A DNA stretch of 64,000 nt from Bifidobacterium thermophilum (GCA_000741495.1 JGZV01000004.1:62001-126000); one strand, 5' to 3'; positions 9,749 to 19,212 are shown, counted from the stretch's first letter. Translations and numbers: made by a program. Notes: generated from the letters alone by a model not told the origin.

Positions 9749-12124
9749 TCAGTCGACGACAGCCCCCTGGTGGAAGGTGCGGGAGATGACGTCAAGCTGC
9801 TGTTCACGGGTGAGTTTGACGAAGTTCACCGCGTAGCCGGAAACACGAACCGTCAGATGCGGGTACTTTTCAGGATGTTCGACCGCGTCTTCAAGCTGCT
9901 CCTTGCGCAGGACGTTGATGTTCGCGTGATACAGGCCATGGCCGTTGCCCGCGTCGAGGATGCCGACGAGGTTGTTGATGCGCTCGTCCTCATCGCGGCC
10001 CAGGCCTTCAGGCGTGATGGTGTTGGTCAGCGAAATGCCGTCAAGCGCGTCGTTGTAGTCGATCTTGCCGACCGAGAACATCGACGGAAGCATGCCGTGA
10101 GAATCCATGCCGTTCTCCGGGTTCGCGCCCGGGGCGTACGGGGTGCCCTTCTTGTGGCCGGACGGGAAGGAACCGGTGTTCTTGCCGTACTCCACATTGG
10201 AGGTGATGGTCAGAATCGACTGGGTCGGAACCGCACCGCGGTAGACCGGCAGACGCTTGACCTGGCCCATGACCGTGGAAACGACCCACTTGGCGAGGTC
10301 GTCGGCGCGATCGTCGTCGTTGCCGTAAATCGGGAACTCGCCTTCGGTGCGGTAGCCGACCACCAGGTCGTCATCGGCGCCTTCGACATATTCCTTCTCG
10401 TGGCCCGGGGTGTCCTTCGCGTCCTTGTTGTAGACCGGGTACACCTTGGCGTACTTGAGCGCGGACAGCGAGTCGGCGGCAATGGACAGGCCGGACATGC
10501 CGCAGCCGAGGGTGCGGTACACCTCCTTGTCGTGCAGCGCCATCTCGATGGCCTCGTACGCATACTTGTCATGCATGTAATGGATGATGTTCAGCGCTTC
10601 GACGTAGGTCTCGGACAGCCATTCAAGGGCCTTCTCGTAGTTGGTCTTGACCTTCTCGAAGTCGAGCGTGCCGTCGGCCTCGGGCTTGATCGGGTCGATG
10701 ACGCCCTTCTCGATGACCTGCATACCGGTCATCTCGTCGCGGCCGCCGTTGATCGCGTACAGCAGGGCCTTCGCGGAGTTGACGCGAGCAGCGAAGAACT
10801 GCATCTGCTTGCCGACGCGCATCGGGGACACGCAGCATGCGATGGCCGCGTCGTCGCCCCAATGGGAGCGAATCTCCTTGTCGGACTCATACTGGATGGC
10901 CGAGGTGTCGATGGAGATGCGGGCGCAGAAGCGCTTGTAGGCTTCAGGCAGCTTCGGGTCCCAGAAAATCGTGATGTTCGGTTCGGGACCGGGTCCAAGA
11001 TGCTCCAGCGTCAGCGTGTTAAGCAGGCGGAAGGAGGTCTTGGTGACCATGCAGCGGCCGTCGTCGCCGAAACCGGCGTCGGACCAAGTGGCCCAGTACG
11101 GATCGCCGGAGAAGATCTGGTCATAGGCCTTGGTACGCAGGAAGCGTACGATGCGCAGCTTCATGACAATCTGGTCGATGAGCTCCTGGGCGCCCTGCTC
11201 GTCGAGCTTGCCGGACTCCAGGTCACGCTCGATATAGATGTCGAAGAACGCGGAGTTGCGGCCGAAGCTCATGGCGGCGCCATCCTGGCTCTTGACGGCG
11301 GCGAGATAGCCCATGTACGTCCACTGGACAGCTTCCTGCGCGGTCTGCGCCGGGCGGGACAGGTCGAGGCCGTACTCATTGCCGAGGTTGATGAGCTTCT
11401 TCAGCGCCTTGATCTGGTCGTCATGCTCTTCGCGGAAGCGAATCCAGTGCTCGATCTCCGGTTCGGTGAAATCGTTGCGGTACGGCACGGAATCCTTGTC
11501 GCGCTGCTTGAGCTTGATCAGCGTGTTCACACCGTACAGGGCCACACGGCGGTAGTCGCCGATGATGCGGCCACGGCCGTAGGCATCCGGCAGACCAGTG
11601 AGAATCTTGTTATGGCGGGCGATCTTGATGTTCTTCGTATACACGCCGAACACGCCGTCATTGTGGGTCTTGCGGTACTTGGTGAAAATCTTCTTGACTT
11701 CGGGGTCCGGCTCCTTGCCGGCCTCGAGAATGGCCTGCTCGACCATGCGCCAGCCGCCGTTCGGCATCATCGCGCGCTTGCACGGCTCGTCGGTCTGCAG
11801 ACCGACCACGACATTGTCGACTTCCGGGCTCTCGATGTAGCCGGCCGGGAACGCGTCGATATCGGCCGGGGTGTGGGTATCCACGTCATACACACGCTGG
11901 CGGCGCTCGACGGCGAGATAGTTGTCGTCGAGATACTTCCACATGTGCTTGGTCTTGTCAGTTGCATCGGCCAAGAAGGACTCATCGCCTTCGTACGGCG
12001 TGTAGTTCTTCTGGATGAAGTCGCGAACATCGATATCCTGCTGCCAATGCCCGCCGTTGAAGCCGTCCCATGCCTTGGCTTCAAGTTCCTCCTGGGAGAG
12101 CGCGGTCTGGTCAACTGCTGTCAT
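9749..12124 (-). CDS. pflB: Formate C-acetyltransferase (pyruvate formate-lyase)
   Basis: About 791-aa glycyl-radical enzyme converting pyruvate and CoA to acetyl-CoA and formate, the anaerobic branch that gives bifidobacteria formate and extra ATP. The catalytic pair Cys-Cys is in [15 protein letters not shown], and the radical glycine is in the C-terminal [10 protein letters not shown] segment. The start ATG at 12124 follows AAGGAG; a GTG two codons up overlaps that ribosome site. pflA follows. A symmetric CRP/FNR-like site lies ~95 bases upstream (12218-12233). An 892-aa ORF on the other strand is a codon-bias shadow. Confidence 0.98.
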   Translation of the reverse strand: MTAVDQTALSQEELEAKAWDGFNGGHWQQDIDVRDFIQKNYTPYEGDESFLADATDKTKHMWKYLDDNYLAVERRQRVYDVDTHTPADIDAFPAGYIESPEVDNVVVGLQTDEPCKRAMMPNGGWRMVEQAILEAGKEPDPEVKKIFTKYRKTHNDGVFGVYTKNIKIARHNKILTGLPDAYGRGRIIGDYRRVALYGVNTLIKLKQRDKDSVPYRNDFTEPEIEHWIRFREEHDDQIKALKKLINLGNEYGLDLSRPAQTAQEAVQWTYMGYLAAVKSQDGAAMSFGRNSAFFDIYIERDLESGKLDEQGAQELIDQIVMKLRIVRFLRTKAYDQIFSGDPYWATWSDAGFGDDGRCMVTKTSFRLLNTLTLEHLGPGPEPNITIFWDPKLPEAYKRFCARISIDTSAIQYESDKEIRSHWGDDAAIACCVSPMRVGKQMQFFAARVNSAKALLYAINGGRDEMTGMQVIEKGVIDPIKPEADGTLDFEKVKTNYEKALEWLSETYVEALNIIHYMHDKYAYEAIEMALHDKEVYRTLGCGMSGLSIAADSLSALKYAKVYPVYNKDAKDTPGHEKEYVEGADDDLVVGYRTEGEFPIYGNDDDRADDLAKWVVSTVMGQVKRLPVYRGAVPTQSILTITSNVEYGKNTGSFPSGHKKGTPYAPGANPENGMDSHGMLPSMFSVGKIDYNDALDGISLTNTITPEGLGRDEDERINNLVGILDAGNGHGLYHANINVLRKEQLEDAVEHPEKYPHLTVRVSGYAVNFVKLTREQQLDVISRTFHQGAVVD

Positions 12125-12217
12125 ATCCACTCCTTGGTGTCAGTTGCGCAACGCACCGTTACGTTGCGTTTACCCATTATTGTAGTGCCACCGGACCGGC
12201 GGCAAGTCGGTATCAGA

Positions 12218-12233
12218 CGTGACTTATATCACA
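12218..12233. promoter_or_regulatory. CRP/FNR-family operator-like palindrome before pflB
   Basis: CGTGACTTATATCACA contains GTGA-N6-TCAC, the half-site pattern of the CRP/FNR superfamily (consensus TGTGA-N6-TCACA). It lies about 95 bases before the pflB start. Control by such a regulator is inferred from the motif only. Confidence 0.55.
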
Positions 12234-12239
12234 ATCGGG

Positions 12240-12685
12240 AGCAGCGGCGGTGAACGGTGGGATTGACTATGCGTCACGTTGCGTAGCGCAATGCGTACGG
12301 GCCGGGACCGCAGTAATTGATGCGTCACGTATCACGTCTTGGATGTTGTGTACGGATCAGGCTATTCGGGCCTTGCTCATCAGGAATCTCGAGATCTCTT
12401 CCCCGGGCCACGATCAGGAGAGTTTTTGAGGAAAAAGTCTCAAAATCTCACTTCCAAGGGCGGATTTCAAGAGAAATTGAGATTGTGTGACACTGAGTCA
12501 CTGAAGCCCGACCCCGATAAAGCTTGGAATTTCAACGATTCTGGACTGATGGCCAGATGAGGGGGTCGTCGCGAAATCTGAAAAAAATCTCGGAATGATA
12601 CTTTCGAAGAGAGATTTCGTGACTTTGCTCTTCCATCTCGACGATGTAACAGCAACGATGTCGACAGCATCCAATACCACCCCGC
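12240..12685. other. AT-richer gap with recurring GAGATT/AATCTC words, no gene
   Basis: No credible gene. The stretch is poorer in GC than its surroundings and carries many related short words: AGATCTC, TCTCAAAATCTCAC, GAGATTGTGTGAC, AAATCTCGG and GAGATTTCGTGAC. It also holds GTGAC-ACTGA-GTCAC at 12487-12501, and CGAAATCT...AGATTTCG arms flanking 12570-12620. TGCGTCACGT occurs twice around 12270-12330. It could be a distal control region of pflB or a decayed element. Confidence 0.4.
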
Positions 12686-12840
12686 CCTGTTTCTGCCGAT
12701 GCTCACGAACCAGTCAACGTCGGCACAACCTTCTACCGGCGCTCACCACAGTCCCAGCGTCGGCAGAAACAGGAGCGGGACCGGCTGCCGACGCCCGCAG
12801 CCGACGCTCACGAACTACTCAGCGCCGACGGCGGGTGCAG
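12686..12840. repeat. Compound stem-loop repeat (GCCGACGCT/AGCGTCGGC family)
   Basis: Outer arms CCTGTTTCTGCCGATGCT (12686-12703) and AGCGTCGGCAGAAACAGG (12756-12773) pair with one mismatch. Between and after them lie further copies of the words GCTCAC-N8/9-CAGCG and CCGACG (to 12840). Related copies occur at 33559-33606 and 34932-34977. The element sits between divergent control DNA of pflB and the 3' end of a small gene, and could also end transcription. Confidence 0.75.
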
Positions 12841-12846
12841 ATGCGG

Positions 12847-13035
12847 CTACTTGCCCCAGCGTTTCCACTGGCGGTCCTGCTCGTTCCATGTGGCGTTGCG
12901 TTCCTTGACGATCTTCCACGCGTCGAGCGCGTCCTGCCGGGTCTTGTACGGCCCCATACGTTGCGAATCCGGTGAGATCATGCCGTATTCGGGTTGTCCG
13001 GTCACCCTGTTGAAGTACCACTGTTTATCAGTCAT
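12847..13035 (-). CDS. Small conserved-looking protein of 62 aa
   Basis: Highly charged and Trp-rich (MTDKQWYFNRVTGQPEYG ... WNEQDRQWKRWGK). The pattern of a two-residue 'W-F/Y-N-x-x-T-G' opening and a middle segment GPYKTRQDALDAW resembles SPOR-like or sporulation-related repeat peptides found as tiny actinobacterial proteins, but I cannot assign a function. ATG at 13035 has GGAGGATATCAT before it. It starts 26 bases after the nadE stop, same strand, so it is probably co-transcribed with nadE. Confidence 0.75.
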   Translation of the reverse strand: MTDKQWYFNRVTGQPEYGMISPDSQRMGPYKTRQDALDAWKIVKERNATWNEQDRQWKRWGK

Positions 13036-13061
13036 ATGATATCCTCCAGTCCACAGTGATC

Positions 13062-14759
13062 CTACTCGCGGAACGCGTTCGTGACCGGCAGTCGACGATC
13101 GCGTCCGAAGGCGAGCGCCGTGACTTTCGGTCCGAGCGGGTACTGGCGACGCTTCCACTCGGCACGGTCAACCAAACGCATCACCGTGTCAACAGTGTTC
13201 TCGTCGAATCCGTCGGCCAGCAAATCGGCACGGCCATGCGCATGCTCGATGTATGCGGCAAGCACTTGGTCGAGCAGCGCGTATTCAGGCAGCGAATCAG
13301 AGTCCTTCTGACCCGGCCGCAGCTCCGCACTTGGAGCCTTGGTGATGGAATTGACCGGGATGATGACGTTGCCGGGCGCCGGTTTGCCCGGGTCCGCTGA
13401 TTCATTGCCGACGATATGCAAGCCGCCGACACCCATGCCTTGTTCGGCGGCCTTGTTGCGCCAACGGGCAAGTTCCCATACACGGGTCTTGAGCAGGTCC
13501 TTGATGGGCGCGTACCCACCGACGGCGTCGCCGTAGATGGTTGAATACCCGCAGGCGAGCTCGGACTTGTTGCCCGTGGCAAGCGCGAGTACTCCTTTCG
13601 AATTGGAGTACGCCATGACGATGACGCCGCGGATACGCGCCTGAAGGTTTTCGGCGGCGACGCCGTCCAGTTTCAACTGGTTCTGATAGGCGACGAACAG
13701 CGGCTCGATGGGCTGGATGTCATAGTGGGCGCCGATGTTGGCGGCGAGATCGGCGGCGTCATCCTTCGAACCGTCGGAGGAGTACATGCTGGGCATGGAG
13801 ATGCCCCAGACGTTCGACCCGCCACAGGCGTCCGCAGCCATGGCGGCCACCAGTGCGGAATCAATGCCGCCGGACAGGCCAAGGCATACGCCGCGGAAGT
13901 GGTTCTTACGCATGTAGTCTTTCAGGCCGAGTACACACGCCGTGTAGACTTCCTCATCCGGATCAGGGGCCGGGGCGATATCCGTGACGACCTGACGTGC
14001 GGTTTCGGTATCGAAATCGAACAATCCCAAGTGCTCAATGAACATGGGCGAGCGTTGCAGGAGTGTACCGTCGGCGTCGACGGTGAAGCTGCCACCGTCG
14101 AAGACAAGATCATCCTGTCCTCCGACCTGATTGACATAGACTACGGGAGCGGCGACTTCCTGCGCGCGTTTGACGGCCAGGTCGAAACGCGTGTGTGTTT
14201 TGCCCTCCTCGTAAGGCGAACCGTTCATGGTGACGAGCACATCGATGCCACGCTCGGCAAGTTCGGCGACCGGGCCGCCATCCTGCCAGATGTCCTCGCA
14301 GATGGCGAATCCAAGCCGGACACCGTCAACTTCAACGATGGTCGAGTGGTCACCCGCCGAGAAAATACGGAATTCGTCGAACACCCCGTAATTGGGCAGG
14401 AAATGCTTGTCGTAGCCCGCCCAGACGACCCCGTCATGCAGCACGACCAGACGGTTGCGCGGCTTGTCGGAAGCGTGGTCAGTACCAACCGTGCCGACGA
14501 CGACATACAGATCCCCCAACCCATCGGCCTCAAGCTCGGTGGCCAGCCAGTTCGCCTTGTCCCACGCGGCTTTGCGGAAGGTGCGTCTGAGCGCCAAATC
14601 CTCAATCGGGTATCCGGTCAGGGTCATCTCCGGGAACACGACCACCTGGGCATGCTGTCGTGCCGCGCGGTGCGCATACTCCAACGTCTTCTCGGCGTTG
14701 CCTTCAAGGTCGCCGACGCAGGTGTCGATCTGAGCGAGTGCTATGCGAATCTGTGCCAT
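13062..14759 (-). CDS. nadE: Glutamine-dependent NAD+ synthetase
   Basis: 565 aa with two domains. The N-terminal nitrilase-type glutaminase has the catalytic Glu at 44 (PEMTLTGYP), Lys in GYDKHFLPNYG and Cys in FAICEDIWQ. The C-terminal ammonia-using synthetase has the ATP-pyrophosphatase loop GLSGGIDSALVAAMAADA, and the LATGNKSE and DLLKT segments are also present. It amidates deamido-NAD to NAD using glutamine nitrogen. The start ATG at 14759 is preceded by a GGGGG stretch. Length and motif order are as usual for this two-domain form. Confidence 0.96.
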   Translation of the reverse strand: MAQIRIALAQIDTCVGDLEGNAEKTLEYAHRAARQHAQVVVFPEMTLTGYPIEDLALRRTFRKAAWDKANWLATELEADGLGDLYVVVGTVGTDHASDKPRNRLVVLHDGVVWAGYDKHFLPNYGVFDEFRIFSAGDHSTIVEVDGVRLGFAICEDIWQDGGPVAELAERGIDVLVTMNGSPYEEGKTHTRFDLAVKRAQEVAAPVVYVNQVGGQDDLVFDGGSFTVDADGTLLQRSPMFIEHLGLFDFDTETARQVVTDIAPAPDPDEEVYTACVLGLKDYMRKNHFRGVCLGLSGGIDSALVAAMAADACGGSNVWGISMPSMYSSDGSKDDAADLAANIGAHYDIQPIEPLFVAYQNQLKLDGVAAENLQARIRGVIVMAYSNSKGVLALATGNKSELACGYSTIYGDAVGGYAPIKDLLKTRVWELARWRNKAAEQGMGVGGLHIVGNESADPGKPAPGNVIIPVNSITKAPSAELRPGQKDSDSLPEYALLDQVLAAYIEHAHGRADLLADGFDENTVDTVMRLVDRAEWKRRQYPLGPKVTALAFGRDRRLPVTNAFRE

Positions 14760-14804
14760 ACCCCCAGTCTAATGAGGGTATGGCACAATGAGATGTCATG
14801 CAGG

Positions 14805-15956
14805 TCACCGTTTGACTTCATCGAGCACGCGCAACGCGGCGTTGATATAGAATTCGGCGCCCGTCTTGACGGCGGCGTCTTTGGCGATGAACTTGGGGCT
14901 GTGCAGGCCGTGGTGCCCCGGGCCGCCGTTGGAACCGACGAACGCAAACACGATAGGGCACACCTTGCTGAACTCGACGAAGTCCTCCCCCGCCATGGAC
15001 GGGTGGATCGGCTGCAAATCGGCGTAATCCGGCACGTCGGCGGCGACAACCTTCGCAAGGTCAGGGTCGGAGACCAGCGGATCCTGGAAATCGTCCCAGC
15101 GGAAGTCCGCACTGATACCGTACGCGGCAGCCGTGTGCTCCACGATCGCGCGCATGCGCCGTTCGGCGAGCTGCGAGTCTTCCTTGTAGAAGTAACGGAC
15201 AGTGCCGAGGAATCCGGCTTCGGCAGGTACGACATTCCACACGTCGCCGCCGTGGACTTCCGTCACGGAGACGACCAGCGGGTGGAACGGCGTCGCATTG
15301 CGGCTGACAATGGTCTGTATGGACAGGATCATCGACGCCATCGCTTCCAGCGGGCCTGTGCCCAGATGCGGGTATCCTGCGTGCGTGCCTTCAGCGTGCA
15401 AATCGACGTAGAATTTCACGCATCCGGCCATCATCGGCTCGACACCGACCGCCAGCTGGCCGGGCGTATAGTCCGGGTTGTTGTGGGTGCCGATCATCGC
15501 GTCGAGATCGTCCACTACACCGGCATCGACGACGGATTTCGCGCCGCGTCCGGTCTCCTCCGCCGGCTGGAACACGATTTTGAGGCTCCCGTCGATCCGG
15601 TCGCGGTGGGAGGCGAACCATTCGACCGCACCGAGCAGGCTGGTCATATGGATGTCATGCCCGCAGGCGTGCATCACGCCGGTATTGTGCGAAGCGAAAT
15701 CCAAGCCGCTTTCCTCGGTGACCGGCAGGCCGTCGATGTCGGCGCGCAAGCCGACACGAGGACCATCATGGTCTCCTTGAATCAGGCCGATGACACCCGT
15801 CTTCAACGGGGTGCCAAGCACTTCCACGCCGAGCGAGCGCAGGCTGTCCGCCAGGAATGCGGTGGTGTTCACTTCCTTGAAGCTCAGTTCCGGTGTCTCA
15901 TGCAGATGGCGTCTGGTCGCGATCAGATCGTCAGTGAGTTCGATGTGTTCTGCCAT
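14805..15956 (-). CDS. M20-family amidohydrolase / N-acyl amino acid hydrolase
   Basis: 383-aa zinc peptidase-type enzyme of the M20D branch (hippurate and N-acyl-amino-acid hydrolases). Metal ligands sit in MHACGHDIHMTSLLG, with the catalytic Glu pair in QPAEETGRGA, the lid domain in the middle and a final His in GPGHHGLHSP. ATG at 15956 has GGGAGGAACAAC. It begins 27 bases after metI in the same direction as metQ-metN-metI, so it belongs to that operon. The context suggests that it releases methionine or a related amino acid from an N-acyl form brought in by the transporter (inference). Confidence 0.9.
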   Translation of the reverse strand: MAEHIELTDDLIATRRHLHETPELSFKEVNTTAFLADSLRSLGVEVLGTPLKTGVIGLIQGDHDGPRVGLRADIDGLPVTEESGLDFASHNTGVMHACGHDIHMTSLLGAVEWFASHRDRIDGSLKIVFQPAEETGRGAKSVVDAGVVDDLDAMIGTHNNPDYTPGQLAVGVEPMMAGCVKFYVDLHAEGTHAGYPHLGTGPLEAMASMILSIQTIVSRNATPFHPLVVSVTEVHGGDVWNVVPAEAGFLGTVRYFYKEDSQLAERRMRAIVEHTAAAYGISADFRWDDFQDPLVSDPDLAKVVAADVPDYADLQPIHPSMAGEDFVEFSKVCPIVFAFVGSNGGPGHHGLHSPKFIAKDAAVKTGAEFYINAALRVLDEVKR

Positions 15957-15983
15957 GTTGTTCCTCCCCTGTGTCGGTATTAC

Positions 15984-16691
15984 TCACCGCTGCCGTTTGA
16001 GCACGTGCTTGGCGAGCGCGTTGGCGATCGCCTGCACGACCTGTACCAAGACAATCATGATGACCACCGCCGACCAGGTGACCGTCTGGTCGAACTTCTG
16101 GTAGCCGTAGGCGATGGCGAAATTGCCCAGACCGCCGCCGCCGATGTACCCGGCCATCGCGGACATGTCAAGCACGCCGATGAACAGGAAGGCGTACGCG
16201 AGGATCAGGGGCCCCAGCGCCTCGGGAATGAGCACCGTGCGGATGATGGTGAATTTCGAGGCGCCCATGGCCCGTGCCGCTTCGATGACGCCAGGATCTA
16301 CGGGCACGAGGTTCTGTTCGACCAGTCGTGACGTGGCGAAAGTGCACATGACGACCATCGGGAAAATCGCTGCAGCCGTGCCGATGGAGGTGCCAACCAC
16401 CTTTATGGTCAGCGGTTGCATCGCGGCGAGGAAGATGATGAACGGGATCGGCCGGATGATGTTCACAATCACGTCCAGGATGTGATACACCACGGTATTC
16501 TCGAACAGGTTGCCAGGACGCGTGCCATAGAGAATCACCCCAAGTACAAGCCCCAGGAACCCGCCGATCAGCAGAGTGACCAGCACCATCTCCAGTGTTT
16601 GCGCCACCGATTGCAACAAGAGTGGCTTCAACACGGTCCAGTCGGATTTGCCGGCAAGACTCGTTGCCGCGTCAATCGTCCATGCGTTCAT
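15984..16691 (-). CDS. metI: Methionine ABC transporter permease MetI
   Basis: 235-aa inner-membrane permease with about five to six hydrophobic segments. The EAA loop that contacts the ATPase is EAARAMGASKFTIIRTVLIPEALGP. The ATG at 16691 overlaps the metN stop (ATGA), so the two are translationally coupled. It forms the pore of the D-/L-methionine importer together with MetN and MetQ. Confidence 0.95.
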   Translation of the reverse strand: MNAWTIDAATSLAGKSDWTVLKPLLLQSVAQTLEMVLVTLLIGGFLGLVLGVILYGTRPGNLFENTVVYHILDVIVNIIRPIPFIIFLAAMQPLTIKVVGTSIGTAAAIFPMVVMCTFATSRLVEQNLVPVDPGVIEAARAMGASKFTIIRTVLIPEALGPLILAYAFLFIGVLDMSAMAGYIGGGGLGNFAIAYGYQKFDQTVTWSAVVIMIVLVQVVQAIANALAKHVLKRQR

Positions 16692-17824
16692 CGTGTCTCT
16701 CCTTCATTCGCAGCGGCCGCCGCATCGTATTCGACGGGGTGGCTTGCGGTACCGAAATCAATGACATCACTGTCCCGACGCAGCGCTTCAAGGAAGTCGC
16801 CGAACCGCGGGTTCGAGTCGTCGAACACGTAGGTGATCGCACCGACCGCCGAACCGCCCACCGTGTCCATGCCGCCGTAGACCAGACCGCTGTGGATCGC
16901 GTATTGCGCAATCAATTCGGAAATGTTCTGCCCGGACGCTTTGACCGCCGGACGGCCGTCCGCTGCGGGAATATCCTTCTGTCGCACCAGCACGCTAATC
17001 AAGCGGCCGGTCCATTCCTCATGCAGTTTCGCGACACGCGGGGCGTCCGGCAGCCCGGACAATGCAGTGGCGATGAACCGGCGGGTCACACTGCGCTGCG
17101 GGGCGGCGAACACGTCGTACACGTCACCGCGCTCCACGATTTTGCCTGCACTCATAACCGCCACCTTGTTGGCAATCTGCTGGACGACGTTCATCTGGTG
17201 GGTGATCAGTACAATGGTGACACCCAGCTGTTCGTTGACCCGTTTAAGCAACGCGAGCACTTCCGAGGTGGTTTCCGGATCGAGCGCACTCGTCGCCTCA
17301 TCGGCCAGCAGGATCTTCGGATTCGTAGCGAGCGCCCGGGCGATACCGACCCGCTGTTTCTGCCCGCCGGACAGTTGCGAGGGGTATTTGTCCTTATGCT
17401 CACGCAGCCCCACAAAATCGAGCAGCTCATCCACGCGCTTGTCCTGATAATCTTTGCGCCAATGGTCCAGTTGCAGCGGGTAGGCGATGTTCTGTGCGAC
17501 CGTCTTGGTGGAAAACAGGTTGAACTGCTGGAAAATCATGCCGATTTTCTGCCTGATCGGCCGCAGTTTCGATTCACTCAACTGGTCCACACGCGTGCCA
17601 AGCACCGTGACCGACCCTGATGTGGGGCGTTCCAGCGCGTTGATCATGCGCACGAGCGTCGATTTGCCGGCCCCCGAATATCCGATGATGCCGTAGATGT
17701 CCCCGGCGTCGATCTCAAGACTGACATCGTCCACCGCGCGTGTCGTCCCGCGCTCCTGCCCACCGCCTGCACGACGGCGATACTCCTTGACCACATGGTC
17801 GAAGGTGATGACTGCTTCTGCCAT
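16688..17824 (-). CDS. metN: Methionine ABC transporter ATP-binding protein MetN
   Basis: 378 aa. Walker A is GYSGAGKST, the signature is LSGGQKQR, Walker B ILLADEATSAL, and the H-loop ITHQMN. The C-terminal ~100 residues form the NIL (regulatory methionine-binding) domain typical of MetN. The start has AAGGAGGCAACG before it. It is downstream of metQ with a stem-loop between them, and overlaps metI by four bases. Confidence 0.96.
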   Translation of the reverse strand: MAEAVITFDHVVKEYRRRAGGGQERGTTRAVDDVSLEIDAGDIYGIIGYSGAGKSTLVRMINALERPTSGSVTVLGTRVDQLSESKLRPIRQKIGMIFQQFNLFSTKTVAQNIAYPLQLDHWRKDYQDKRVDELLDFVGLREHKDKYPSQLSGGQKQRVGIARALATNPKILLADEATSALDPETTSEVLALLKRVNEQLGVTIVLITHQMNVVQQIANKVAVMSAGKIVERGDVYDVFAAPQRSVTRRFIATALSGLPDAPRVAKLHEEWTGRLISVLVRQKDIPAADGRPAVKASGQNISELIAQYAIHSGLVYGGMDTVGGSAVGAITYVFDDSNPRFGDFLEALRRDSDVIDFGTASHPVEYDAAAAANEGETR

Positions 17825-17865
17825 CGTTGCCTCCTTGGTATGCCTTCCGCAATATCACTTCCACC

Positions 17866-17910
17866 ACTCTAGGCCCGGCCCAAGCTTTCGCCTGGCACCG
17901 GGCCTAGAGT
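17866..17910 (-). other. 13-bp inverted repeat between metQ and metN
   Basis: ACTCTAGGCCCGG (17866-17878) and CCGGGCCTAGAGT (17898-17910) are perfect complements around a 19-base loop. On the minus strand no T-run follows, so a simple terminator is unlikely. A stem here could protect the metQ mRNA end and raise its level over metN-metI, as is common for binding-protein genes (inference). Confidence 0.6.
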
Positions 17911-17943
17911 TTCAGGATAATCGCGGGTCTGCCATAGGCGAGG

Positions 17944-18924
17944 TCACTGCTGCGCCTTGGCTTCCTTTTCGATGGTCGCCAGATAGCTTTGCAGCTGCTT
18001 GGGAGTGAACTTGCTCGCCGAGACGGCGGTACCGTCGGACTGGGCGTTGAGCTTGTCGAAGACCTTCTTGGACTGGGCGATCTTGACGAGCTTGAGATAG
18101 GTTTCGTTGTTCACGTCGGCCTTGCGTGCGACGAAGGCGTTGATGTACGGGCGGGCCTCCTCGCTTTCGGCGTCATCCTGGTAGATGGCGTCCTTGGCCT
18201 TCAGCCCTGCGTCCGCGACATAGTCGTTGTTGATCACGCCGGCGACGACCTGCGGATCCTTGAGCGAGTTGGCGACCTGCTCGGCCTTCAGCGGGGTGAC
18301 CTTGACCTTGGACTTGGCGGTGTCGATGTCGTTCGGCGTGGCGAACGCGGTCCACTTGCCCTTGAGCGTCACGAGACCCGCGGACTTGAGCACGCCGATG
18401 GCGCGGGCCTGGTTGGTTTCGTCGTTCGGGATGGCGACCGTCTGCCCTACCTTGATATCGTCAACGCTCTTGACCTTGGTGGAATACACGCCGAGCGGGA
18501 AGATCGCAGTGCCGCCGATCGGCTGCAAATCCTTGTTGTTCTTCACGTTGTAGTTCGCCAAATACAGCAGGTGCTGGAACTCGTTGAGGTCAAGATCGCC
18601 AGAGTCGAGCGCCGGGTTCTCGGAAGTGTAATCCTGGAAATCAACGATCTTCACATAAATGCCTGCAGCTTCGGCTTCCTTCTGGAATTCCACCCATTGC
18701 GGGTCGGTCGCGCCGACCACGCCGATCTTCACCGGGTTGGATTGCGAACCCTTCGCCGCGGAATCCTTTCCGCTCTTGCCCGCGCGAATACCAAAGAACG
18801 CAGCGACCGCGATAAGCGCGATGACGACAATGGTGATGATGATATTGCGGGCGGTGTGGTTGACGCGCACCGGCTCCTGCGCATTGGCCTGCGGCGCCTG
18901 TCCGGATGCTGTTGGTTCTGCCAT
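17944..18924 (-). CDS. metQ: MetQ/NlpA-type methionine-binding protein with uncleaved membrane anchor
   Basis: About 326 aa. Residues ~30-55 form one hydrophobic anchor (IIITIVVIALIAVAAFFG), followed by the NlpA fold: KIGVVGATDPQW, ENPALDSGDLDLNEFQH, VAIPNDETNQARAI. Unlike typical MetQ lipoproteins it has no Cys at the end of the hydrophobic stretch, so it should stay attached by the transmembrane helix. ATG at 18924 has GAGAGGAACATATC; codons further up lack a ribosome site. It is the first gene of metQ-metN-metI-amidohydrolase. Confidence 0.94.
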   Translation of the reverse strand: MAEPTASGQAPQANAQEPVRVNHTARNIIITIVVIALIAVAAFFGIRAGKSGKDSAAKGSQSNPVKIGVVGATDPQWVEFQKEAEAAGIYVKIVDFQDYTSENPALDSGDLDLNEFQHLLYLANYNVKNNKDLQPIGGTAIFPLGVYSTKVKSVDDIKVGQTVAIPNDETNQARAIGVLKSAGLVTLKGKWTAFATPNDIDTAKSKVKVTPLKAEQVANSLKDPQVVAGVINNDYVADAGLKAKDAIYQDDAESEEARPYINAFVARKADVNNETYLKLVKIAQSKKVFDKLNAQSDGTAVSASKFTPKQLQSYLATIEKEAKAQQ

Positions 18925-19212
18925 GATATGTTCCTCTCTCATGCGGCTGTGACGCCGCGAATCCATGTGCGCCGGATCGCTCCGGCCTTCCGTATCCAAC
19001 ACCATAGCCGCCGACAAGCGCAGAATCCGCTGTTTTGCGTGAATTGGCTTATTCGTGTTCGTTATAACCTGCGTCGAATACTTGAAAATTCAAGGATTGC
19101 CGTCATCCCACGCGTCGCATGCGACGACTGCCCGACCAGCCACGCATGACAGCGCTATGGACGGGCGACTCGCGTACACTGGTTGCGGATACAGATAAGG
19201 AGCGACAACCGA

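Noticed and set aside
9575-12253. 892-aa open frame on the plus strand across pflB
   Set aside because: It mirrors the pflB codons; the protein lacks motifs and starts inside pflA. The glycyl-radical signature on the other strand is decisive.
13725-16331. 868-aa open frame on the plus strand across nadE and the amidohydrolase
   Set aside because: Codon-bias shadow: it crosses two genes with clear motifs on the minus strand and their intergenic gap.
18925-19212. SAM riboswitch before metQ
   Set aside because: No recognisable aptamer core or terminator/antiterminator pair was seen in this stretch.
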